This document shows positions 31,035-36,172 of a stretch of DNA of 36,172 bases, piece after piece. The notes beneath the pieces were generated by a model. The model saw only the letters and a list, made by a program, of their open reading frames with translations. It was not told the origin of the DNA and did no database searches. This DNA is from Anaerolineales bacterium (lineage in GTDB: Bacteria > Chloroflexota > Anaerolineae > Anaerolineales > Villigracilaceae). The stretch is from positions 1-36,172 of the forward strand of contig JAFGSI010000008.1 in assembly GCA_016934715.1 (NCBI GenBank). The letters are read 5' to 3'. Position 1 is the first letter of the stretch. Each line of letters starts with the position of its first letter. Made by a program: the position numbers and the translations under genes.

Positions 31035-31652
31035 GTGAGTCTATCAGATAAGTTGATGAAACAAGGAGGCAAGCCTTCTGGATCGCTGGGCAGGCTGATT
31101 GGTTACTTGATGAACTTAAGCCATAAGAATATTTACCATTGGGGACTCAAGAATATTTCGTTTGGAAACAATTCAAAAGCTCTTGATATTGGCTGTGGTG
31201 GAGGAGAAGTAATCAAGTTGCTCGCCACAAAAATGCCAGAGGGAAAAGTGTACGGAATCGATCACTCTCCGGAAATGGTAAATCTCTCCAAGAGGGTTAA
31301 CAAGTCTTTGCTAGAGAATAATCGTGTCGAAATCAATCACGGCTCTGTTTCATCCTTGCCCTATCAAGACAACATGTTTGAGATAGTGACGGCTTTTGAA
31401 ACGATACAGTTCTGGAATGATTTGAACAACGACCTAAAGGAAGTCAAGCGGGTTTTGAAGGCATCGGGTATGCTATTGATAGTTAACAGGTATCCTGACT
31501 TACAAGGGAAGGACGCTGGCTGGGCCGAAGTTTTGCAAATTCATTCTTCAGAAGAATATCAAGAACAACTCAGTGCGGTGGGTTTTGTTGACATTTCAAT
31601 AGATGAAAAATCCAATCCAGGTTGGATTTTGGTTTTATCGAGAAAACCGTAA
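31035..31652 (+). CDS. SAM-dependent methyltransferase (class I)
   Basis: This 205-residue Rossmann-fold methyltransferase shows motif I 'ALDIGCGGGEVIKLLA', motif II with the acidic end 'VYGIDHSPEMV', then 'VSSLPYQDNMFEIVTAFETIQFWNDL' (split) and 'VLKASGMLLIVNRYP'. It belongs to the type 11/UbiE-like group; the acceptor is unknown. The start is GTG 31035 with GGAGG 5 nt upstream, better than a GTG at 31023 that overlaps that site. It begins 40 nt after an attC core. An IS5 relic follows in the same cassette. Confidence 0.78.
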   Translation: MSLSDKLMKQGGKPSGSLGRLIGYLMNLSHKNIYHWGLKNISFGNNSKALDIGCGGGEVIKLLATKMPEGKVYGIDHSPEMVNLSKRVNKSLLENNRVEINHGSVSSLPYQDNMFEIVTAFETIQFWNDLNNDLKEVKRVLKASGMLLIVNRYPDLQGKDAGWAEVLQIHSSEEYQEQLSAVGFVDISIDEKSNPGWILVLSRKP

Positions 31653-31667
31653 CGCAACAAAAAAGAG

Positions 31668-32238
31668 ATGCCTCAACCGGTAGCCAACCAATGGATCCAC
31701 ATCCTGCATCCTTGTTTGAACCAGGCCCTGGCGAACTTGGGCGAGAAACCAGCCCGGAATGCTGCGGATCTGCACTTGACGTCTTCAAAAGGGCAACTTT
31801 TCTTCCAGGATGGCACAGAGCGGCCCATTCAGAGACCCAAAGACCTCGAAATCCAGAAAACTTTCTACAGTGGCAAGAAAAAACGCCATTGTATCAAGAA
31901 CAATCTGTTGGTCAATCACCAGGCCAAGATCCTCGGGCGCACTCCCAGCCGCGAAGGCATGAAGCATGACAAGAAAATCGCCGATGAAACCAACCTGATC
32001 TTGCCCTCCGGGAGCAGCCTGTGTCAGGATACCAGTTTTCAGGGTTTTGCTTTGGCGGGTGTGACCACGATCCACCCCATGAAGAAACCGCGTGGGAGAG
32101 ACCTCTCACCAGAGCAAGTGGTGTCGAGCGCTATCGGATTGTCAAAGATCAACTCCGAGTCCGGAAAGGTGATTTTCGAGATCGGGTCATGGAAACCTGC
32201 TGCGGTTTGCATAATTTCCGCTTGAACTTCAGACCGGG
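31668..32238 (+). pseudogene. IS5-family (DDE_4) transposase remnant
   Basis: 'VANQWIHILHPCLNQAL', 'QDGTERPIQRPKD' and 'YSGKKKRHCIKNNLLVN' (first catalytic Asp), 'HDKKIADE', 'SLCQDTSFQGF' (second Asp) and 'KKPRGRDLSPEQ' belong to an IS5-type transposase. After about 32120 the frame shifts to 'YRIVKDQLRVRKGDFRDRV' and 'METCCGLHNFRL'. The stretch that normally carries the catalytic Glu ('VEHAIGG') is deleted and the N-terminal third is missing. It lies inside the methyltransferase cassette. Confidence 0.75.
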
Positions 32239-32326
32239 CATTACAGGTCCGATTTTTCTAAACCGTGATAACGTCTGTTCAAGACGGTGTTTTGGAATGA
32301 ACAACAACCTTGGAAAATCGAAAGCC

Positions 32327-32448
32327 CGCTAACGCGGCTCCACCTGACCACCTTCGTTGTGGGTATGCAGCGGTCCATTGGCAGAAAAAGTGATCTTCAG
32401 GCAGTCTTGTCCTGCTATCCCGGCGGCGGGTGAGCCACACCGTTAGAC
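32327..32448 (+). other. attC-like site, array 2 no. 5
   Basis: The left box is CGCTAAC (32327-32333) and the right box GTTAGAC (32442-32448). Inner arms are GGCTCCAC and GTGAGCC, complementary with one extra C on the left. The left flank complement matches 8 of 11 opening bases of its cassette at 30989. It is 122 nt long. Confidence 0.7.
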
Positions 32449-32497
32449 GCTTTCGTTATGCCCCAAAAATCAGCAGCATCATTCTCTGGGAGAAAAC

Positions 32498-33034
32498 ATG
32501 AAGGCAAATCGAGGACCACTTTTCTTGATCGTCATTTTTGTCTTTTTCGCCATGGCAGGAATTCTTTTCTATGGGTTGTGGAAACTGGGGGTCGGAGAAT
32601 GGACATTCCTGGCGAGTATCGTTTGTATCATCACAGGTATAGCAGCCTTGCTATCTGCATTGGCTCGATTGGAGAATAAAAAGGCAAAGACTTCGGATAG
32701 GAGGATCAGGTTGCTGCTTAACCTCTTCCTTGCTTTTGCGGCCGCGGCAGCTCTGTTCTTGGGTCTCGGGAAAACGGGTGTGGGAGAGTGGGCATATTTG
32801 GTTTCCATGGCGTTTTCTGCCCTCTTTGTGCTTGCTCCACCAGCCTGGTTTATCATCCAGCCGGACCTTGCTATTACGGCATTCAATATGCTGACCGGCA
32901 GCGCCAATGCACCTGACGATTGGAAGGCACTACACCCCATCCGCAGAACCATTGTTTATGTGGGAACGGTCATCTGTTTGGCCGTTGGTATCCTGCTATT
33001 GCTATCTGTATTCATTACGCTTTCATCAAGATAA
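32498..33034 (+). CDS. Four-helix membrane protein with internal duplication
   Basis: This 178-residue protein has five or so hydrophobic stretches. Two parts look like copies: 'FYGLWKLGVGEWTFLASIVC' (about 24-43) and 'FLGLGKTGVGEWAYLVSMAF' (about 88-107), each preceded by a hydrophobic helix. This suggests a tandem duplication of a two-helix unit joined by a basic loop 'ARLENKKAKTSDRRIR'. No family is recognised. GGGAG lies before the ATG. It is the single gene of its cassette. Confidence 0.6.
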   Translation: MKANRGPLFLIVIFVFFAMAGILFYGLWKLGVGEWTFLASIVCIITGIAALLSALARLENKKAKTSDRRIRLLLNLFLAFAAAAALFLGLGKTGVGEWAYLVSMAFSALFVLAPPAWFIIQPDLAITAFNMLTGSANAPDDWKALHPIRRTIVYVGTVICLAVGILLLLSVFITLSSR

Positions 33035-33071
33035 AATATTTCCATGCGCGAATTTCTTATTCCATGAGTGC

Positions 33072-33217
33072 GTCTAACATCGGCGGCAGCCCTCTTCGGA
33101 GATGCTTCGCGACAGACAGGGCTGCGCCCTGGGAGTCCGCGGCGCTCTCCAAGAAATGGCGCGATAATTCAGGCACCTCGCCCCCATCCGCCCTGCCGCT
33201 GAGCCAACCCGTTGGGT
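33072..33217 (+). other. attC-like site, array 2 no. 6
   Basis: The left box GTCTAAC (33072-33078) is the exact complement of the right box of the previous site (GTTAGAC) that opens this cassette, and GC beyond it matches too. The right box GTTGGGT (33211-33217) follows CCGCTGAGCCAACCC. It is 146 nt long with a secondary hairpin in the loop. Confidence 0.85.
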
Positions 33218-33252
33218 GCACAGAACGCAGCTTTATAAAGGATAAGGAGAAT

Positions 33253-33963
33253 ATGCTAAAGCGTATTTTACTCATCTGGTTCGTCGCTAATTTCGCTATC
33301 GCAGGCCTTTTTGCCTTACTCACTGGTGGCTGGTATCTCCGTTTGTCAACGTTCGCGGGAATAGCAGCTGAATTGGGTCTAGTCATGCTTCCCAACCTGC
33401 TTTTCCCCATCCTTCTTTTGCGTTATGGATGGCCCGCGCCAGTAAGCGATCTTCGCCAAGCATTAGGGTGGCAATGGAAAGGCTGGCGTCCAATCTTCAT
33501 CGGCTTAATCGCTTTTGCTATTTATCGAATCCTGTCGTTTTTCTTATCCAATATTTTAGGGCCGAGCATTCCATACAACCTGCCCGGCAGTGAAGGTGGC
33601 TCGATTGGCGGTCTGGCGGGAATATTGGCTTTGCTTTTTTTTATCGGTTTTGTTGTCATCACTGTTATGAGCGAAGAAACCATGTTTCGCGGATTGATTC
33701 AAACTCAGACCAGCCAATCCTATGGCGTTTGGGTAGGTGTTTTGCTTACAATGGTTCTGTTCGGTCTACGGCATTTACCGGCTGACATTTTCTATGCCCA
33801 TATCTGGAACGCTACACCACGTATGTGGTTAGCCAGACATGTTGATTTATATCTGGGCGCAATTCTGTTAAGTTTGGCCCGATACTTCGGTCGAAGCACT
33901 TATGCATCGGCTACAATGCATTCCTTGATATTCATGCTGATCTTGGTCCAGGGGTTTATCTGA
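33253..33963 (+). CDS. CPBP-family intramembrane metalloprotease
   Basis: This 236-residue membrane protein carries complete CPBP motifs: 'MSEETMFRGLIQTQ' with Glu141, Glu142 and Arg146, 'VLFGLRHLPAD' with His, and 'ASATMHSLIFML' with His. About six hydrophobic segments are seen. The start at 33253 has AAGGAG 3 nt upstream and lies 36 nt after an attC core. Function as in other CPBP proteins: cleavage of a membrane-associated substrate or self-protection; target unknown. Confidence 0.85.
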   Translation: MLKRILLIWFVANFAIAGLFALLTGGWYLRLSTFAGIAAELGLVMLPNLLFPILLLRYGWPAPVSDLRQALGWQWKGWRPIFIGLIAFAIYRILSFFLSNILGPSIPYNLPGSEGGSIGGLAGILALLFFIGFVVITVMSEETMFRGLIQTQTSQSYGVWVGVLLTMVLFGLRHLPADIFYAHIWNATPRMWLARHVDLYLGAILLSLARYFGRSTYASATMHSLIFMLILVQGFI

Positions 33964-33973
33964 TAATCTGTGC

Positions 33974-34035
33974 GCCCAACACCAGCCTCAGTCAGACAGC
34001 GGCTCCGCCGCTACCGCTGAGCCAACCCGTTGGGC
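33974..34035 (+). other. attC-like site, array 2 no. 7 (textbook form)
   Basis: The left box is GCCCAAC (33974-33980) and the right box GTTGGGC (34029-34035), with inner arms GCCTCAG and CTGAGC differing by one extra C, the extrahelical base typical of attC. The loop is GACAGCGGCTCCGCCGCTACC. The left flank plus box, complemented, matches 13 of 14 opening bases of its cassette (GTTGGGTGCACAGA at 33211). Confidence 0.9.
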
Positions 34036-34077
34036 CGTTCAGGTCAGGGGGCATCAATTCCCGAGAGGAGATTTGGA

Positions 34078-34773
34078 GTGAAAACTGTCGGAATGATTGG
34101 CGGAATTGCACCGGAGTCGACTGTTCAATTCTACCGCTTGTTGATTGCGGCGTACCGAGAGCGCCAACAGGACGGCAGTTATCCACTCATTCTCATCAAC
34201 AGCATTGATATGAAAGCCATGCTCGACCTGGTTGGCACGAACAACCTGATCGGCTTGACGACTTACCTGGCCAGCGAAACCGAGAAACTGGCCCGGGCAG
34301 GAGCGGATTTTGCATTGTTCGCATCCAATACGCCGCACATCGTCTTTGACGATGTGCAACGACAGACTTCTATCAACTTGCTCAGCATAGTCAAAGCAAC
34401 TTGCGATTCGGCACGCGGCCTGGGCTTGAAGCGGGTGGGGTTATTGGGCACCCGCTTCACTATGCAAGGACAATTCTATGCAGATGTATTCTCGCAGCAG
34501 GGTATCAGGGTAGTGGTTCCCAATCCAGAGGAGCAAGAATATGTCCACAACAAGTATATGAGCGAATTGGTCGCGGGTATCTTTCTGCCCGAAACGCGAG
34601 ACAAGGTGTTGGCTATTGCCAATCGGTTGCAGGAGCAGGACAAGATAGACGGTTTGGTGTTCGGTGGGACCGAATTGCCATTGCTCTTTCGCGATCTTGA
34701 GGAGAGCGCAATTCCTTTTCTGGATACCACGAAGATCCACGTGGAAGCTGCGTTAGAGCAGATGCTTTCGTAG
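34078..34773 (+). CDS. Aspartate/glutamate racemase-family protein lacking both catalytic cysteines
   Basis: This 231-residue protein has the two-lobed racemase fold: 'MKTVGMIGGIAPESTVQFYR' start, 'INSIDMKAML', and 'LKRVGLLGTRFTMQGQFYADV'. The two cysteines that act as acid and base in true racemases are absent: the first site reads 'ASNTPHIVF' (Ser for Cys before NT), the second 'FGGTELPLLF' (Gly for Cys before TE). It may be a non-racemase member or use other residues. The start is GTG 34078 with GAGGAG 7 nt upstream. It is a cassette gene whose boundaries match over 12 bases. Confidence 0.78.
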   Translation: MKTVGMIGGIAPESTVQFYRLLIAAYRERQQDGSYPLILINSIDMKAMLDLVGTNNLIGLTTYLASETEKLARAGADFALFASNTPHIVFDDVQRQTSINLLSIVKATCDSARGLGLKRVGLLGTRFTMQGQFYADVFSQQGIRVVVPNPEEQEYVHNKYMSELVAGIFLPETRDKVLAIANRLQEQDKIDGLVFGGTELPLLFRDLEESAIPFLDTTKIHVEAALEQMLS

Positions 34774-34779
34774 AGAACG

Positions 34780-34848
34780 GCCCAACACCGGCTGCAGCCC
34801 CCTTCGGGGATGTTTCGCGACGGACAGGGCTGCGCCATACCGTTCTGC
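34780..34848 (+). other. attC-like site, array 2 no. 8 (right end degenerate)
   Basis: The left box GCCCAAC (34780-34786) with flank GAACGG is the exact 12-base complement of the opening of its cassette (GTTGGGCCGTTC at 34029). Inner arms GGCTGCAGCCC and GGGCTGCGCC pair well. The right box reads GTTCTGC (34842-34848), off consensus. Confidence 0.7.
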
Positions 34849-34916
34849 CGCTCGGAAAGTCCAGCCTGGCAGCAAAAAAGTGGAACGTAGAGACCGGTGG
34901 ATCAAGTGACGGAACA

Positions 34917-35717
34917 ATGCCCACGGTAATTACCTTTCTCAAGCCCACAATAGTCAAGATGGTTTTTCTGGCGGAATGGGCTTTGTTCATCTTGATTACT
35001 GCGGCCAGAGGTGATCTGAAAACGAACCACCAAGCTCTGGTAGCTGGTTATCCTTTGATCTTCTTTTATCTCGTTGCTTGTGCTCTAGCCGCTTTGAACC
35101 AGCACATTCGGCAGATCGCTAAAAGTTGGAGGCTATTCGTGTTCGGTGGCGGCTTGTTCGCAGTAGACCAAATTATCAAGACGCTCATCATTGCGCTTGT
35201 TCCTTATCAGTCATCCCTTCCAATCGTAAATAACTGGCTACATCTGGCTCACGAGCACAATTCTCACGGATCCTGGATTGCCAGTGTATTCAATGTGCAA
35301 TCTGTTTGCGTCTTTAACTTGATGCAATGGGGCCTGGCGATCCCAATTCTCTTTTTAGCGATCCTTTGCCACCGTTACTACATCACGAACCATCGTCAGA
35401 GTATATGGGTAGACGTGGCCCTCCTCGGCGTACTCTCCGGATACGCAAGTTGGATATGTGATATGTCTCTCCGCGGGTACATCATTGACTTCATCAACTT
35501 GCCTGGCCTGGTCACCGCCGACCTTAAGGATATCTTGATCACCATTGGCGTCGCGGCCCTGTTCGCGGAGGCGCTGGATAACCCCCAACTATCTTGGCGT
35601 TGGGGGGGATGGCAGAAAGAAAGAGATGATTTGATTCGATTGGTTAAAGGTCTGTACAGTTTCGCCGGTCAAGAGGTACATGAAGTTTGGCAAGCAATGA
35701 TGCGTAAGCTCAGATGA
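34917..35717 (+). CDS. LspA-like (signal peptidase II-related) membrane protein
   Basis: This 266-residue membrane protein has a middle region that follows lipoprotein signal peptidase: 'FGGGLFAVDQIIKTLII' (LspA 'DQ..K'), 'NNWLHLAHEHNSHGSW' (LspA 'N.GA.'), 'GVLSGYASWICDMSLRGYIIDFI' (LspA 'G...N..DR...G.V.DF'), and 'LVTADLKDILITIG' (LspA 'N.AD'). The two Asp of the dyad (about 182 and 203) appear kept. It is longer than LspA (about 160) through added N- and C-terminal parts. It may be a variant peptidase. The start is uncertain; ATG 34959 is possible. It is a cassette gene. Confidence 0.6.
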   Translation: MPTVITFLKPTIVKMVFLAEWALFILITAARGDLKTNHQALVAGYPLIFFYLVACALAALNQHIRQIAKSWRLFVFGGGLFAVDQIIKTLIIALVPYQSSLPIVNNWLHLAHEHNSHGSWIASVFNVQSVCVFNLMQWGLAIPILFLAILCHRYYITNHRQSIWVDVALLGVLSGYASWICDMSLRGYIIDFINLPGLVTADLKDILITIGVAALFAEALDNPQLSWRWGGWQKERDDLIRLVKGLYSFAGQEVHEVWQAMMRKLR

Positions 35718-35745
35718 GGTGGGCTGCTCCCTGAGTAGCATTCAA

Positions 35746-35871
35746 GCACAACAACGACTTGCACACCGACCGCCTTCGGCACGGATTCGCATCCGCCTTA
35801 AGGCAGCAAAGGCTATGGTTCTTGAAAAGAGTCTTGCCAGAGTCGGCGGCGGGTGGAGCGGGGCGTTAGGC
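35746..35871 (+). other. attC-like site, array 2 no. 9
   Basis: The left box is GCACAAC (35746-35752) and the right box GTTAGGC (35865-35871) follows GGTGGAGCGGGGC. The complement of the left box (GTTGTGC) matches 6 of 7 opening bases of its cassette (GTTCTGC). It is 126 nt long. The next cassette is cut by an IS200/IS605 element within 30 nt. Confidence 0.6.
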
Positions 35872-35898
35872 CGCGCACCACCAACCTTGATGAGGTGA

Positions 35899-35926
35899 CT
35901 ACTCCCCACGCCGAAAGGCGGGAGCT
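35899..35926 (-). mobile_element. Right-end hairpin of an IS200/IS605 element
   Basis: On the minus strand GCTCCCGCC, TTTC and GGCGTGGGGAG form the subterminal hairpin (35902-35924) typical of the right end of IS605 elements, followed by TAGTCACC. The region overlaps the end of tnpB, where the guide RNA scaffold (omega RNA) is normally encoded. Confidence 0.6.
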
Positions 35927-36171
35927 TCTAGGGCGTAGCCCAGGGATTGGTGCCCCAATCCCAAAATATGGATCACGGCGTTTTGGTCTCGATCGATTTG
36001 GAGACGACAGACCGGACAGGAATGCCCACGAACCGAAAGAGACTTCTCGACCAGCGTTCCGCAACCAGCGCATCTCTTGGATGTGTTGCGTGGAGCAACC
36101 CATACGACCACCCGACCAGCATTCTCCGCTTTGTACGTGGTGGACTGTATCCATTGGTTCCAGGCTGCATC
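35899..36171 (-). CDS. tnpB: IS200/IS605-family TnpB (OrfB) C-terminus, partial
   Basis: The last 90 residues of TnpB enter from the right edge. The RuvC/zinc-ribbon end reads 'SKRCAGCGTLVEKSLSVRGH' then 'SCPVCRLQIDRDQNAVIHIL', with four zinc cysteines in two CxxC pairs and the final catalytic Asp in 'DRDQNA'. TnpB is an RNA-guided nuclease related to Cas12 that helps the element persist. The frame looks intact as far as it is seen. The stop at 35899 is just past the right-end hairpin of the element. Confidence 0.85.
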   Translation of the reverse strand, partial: DAAWNQWIQSTTYKAENAGRVVVWVAPRNTSKRCAGCGTLVEKSLSVRGHSCPVCRLQIDRDQNAVIHILGLGHQSLGYALEAPAFRRGE

Positions 36172-36172
36172 C

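Larger units (their letters stand above)
27141..35871 (+). mobile_element. Cassette array 2: nine attC-like sites, no integrase (CALIN-like)
   Basis: Nine attC-like sites (left box to right box: 28016-28100, 28809-28862, 29835-29949, 30863-30995, 32327-32448, 33072-33217, 33974-34035, 34780-34848, 35746-35871) separate nine one-gene units, all on the + strand. For the units between sites, the reverse complement of the closing left box and its flank matches the opening bases of the same unit: 13 of 14, 12 of 12, 9 of 9 in the best three. This is the mark of a circularisable integron cassette. One cassette also carries an IS5 relic. No intI gene is visible. Confidence 0.75.

Noticed and set aside
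27990-34870. The spacers of array 2 as ordinary REP or intergenic palindromes
   Set aside because: REP elements would not have left boxes that vary in step with the opening bases of the same unit, as these do.
18172-35895. A shared 16-mer ACCAACCTTGATGAGG near the PIN relic (18175) and just left of the IS605 end (35880)
   Set aside because: A 16-base match between two places in 36 kb can arise by chance, and the flanks do not match. It could still mean a second PIN fragment in the last cassette.

Overview
This 36 kb window looks like the chromosome of a Chloroflexota bacterium, most likely class Anaerolineae. That placement is an inference. It rests on GC-rich core genes, a fused homocysteine methyltransferase/methylenetetrahydrofolate reductase, a cyclic-nucleotide-binding protein with two bacterial PH-like domains, a T-box and a SAM-I riboswitch of Gram-positive style, and several genes that start 6-8 nt after a -10 box (probable leaderless mRNAs). 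No rRNA or tRNA gene and no CRISPR array was seen.

Layout. 1-2130 is a decayed mobile zone: a cut-off helix-turn-helix gene, an AT-rich stretch with no gene, a palindromic repeat, an IS110 transposase fragment and a tyrosine recombinase broken by an in-frame amber codon. 2131-14241 is core: a GreA/GreB-C-domain protein, a cupin, def-recF, a cNMP/bPH membrane protein, an aldo-keto reductase, an LPG-flippase-like membrane protein, a PIG-L deacetylase, a small membrane protein, and pheS-pheT behind a T-box leader. 14535-18596 holds cassette-like genes separated by attC-like sites: a CPBP protease, an unknown protein and a HigB/HigA-ImmA toxin-antitoxin pair. 18588-26504 returns to core metabolism: coaX, a dead CopG-type toxin-antitoxin locus, and a methionine operon (metH-panD-homocysteine methyltransferase/MTHFR) behind a SAM-I riboswitch. 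26575-27130 is a second palindromic repeat abutting an IS630 remnant. From 27179 to the end runs a second, longer array of cassette-like genes separated by nine attC-like sites, closed by a partial TnpB (IS200/IS605) at the window edge.

The main result is that the two arrays read as integron gene cassettes without an integrase gene in the window (a CALIN: cluster of attC sites lacking an integron integrase). Nearly every intergenic spacer starts near a GCCCAAC-like box and ends in a GTTGGGC-like box. For most cassettes the box at the end is the reverse complement of the bases that open the same cassette, as expected if the unit once circularised. The match often runs past the 7-bp core. Cassette genes are all on the + strand. 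They include three CPBP-family intramembrane proteases, an HExxH membrane protein, an LspA-like protein, an APH-fold kinase, a methyltransferase, a lipoprotein, a racemase-like protein lacking both catalytic cysteines, and a duplicated membrane protein. Some, such as the HExxH gene, are much richer in AT than the core.

Regulation is unusually legible: a Phe T-box with a UUC specifier ahead of pheST, a SAM-I riboswitch with terminator ahead of metH that should also govern panD, and a terminator whose stem contains the last attC core of array 1. All identifications come from reading the sequence; no database search was run.
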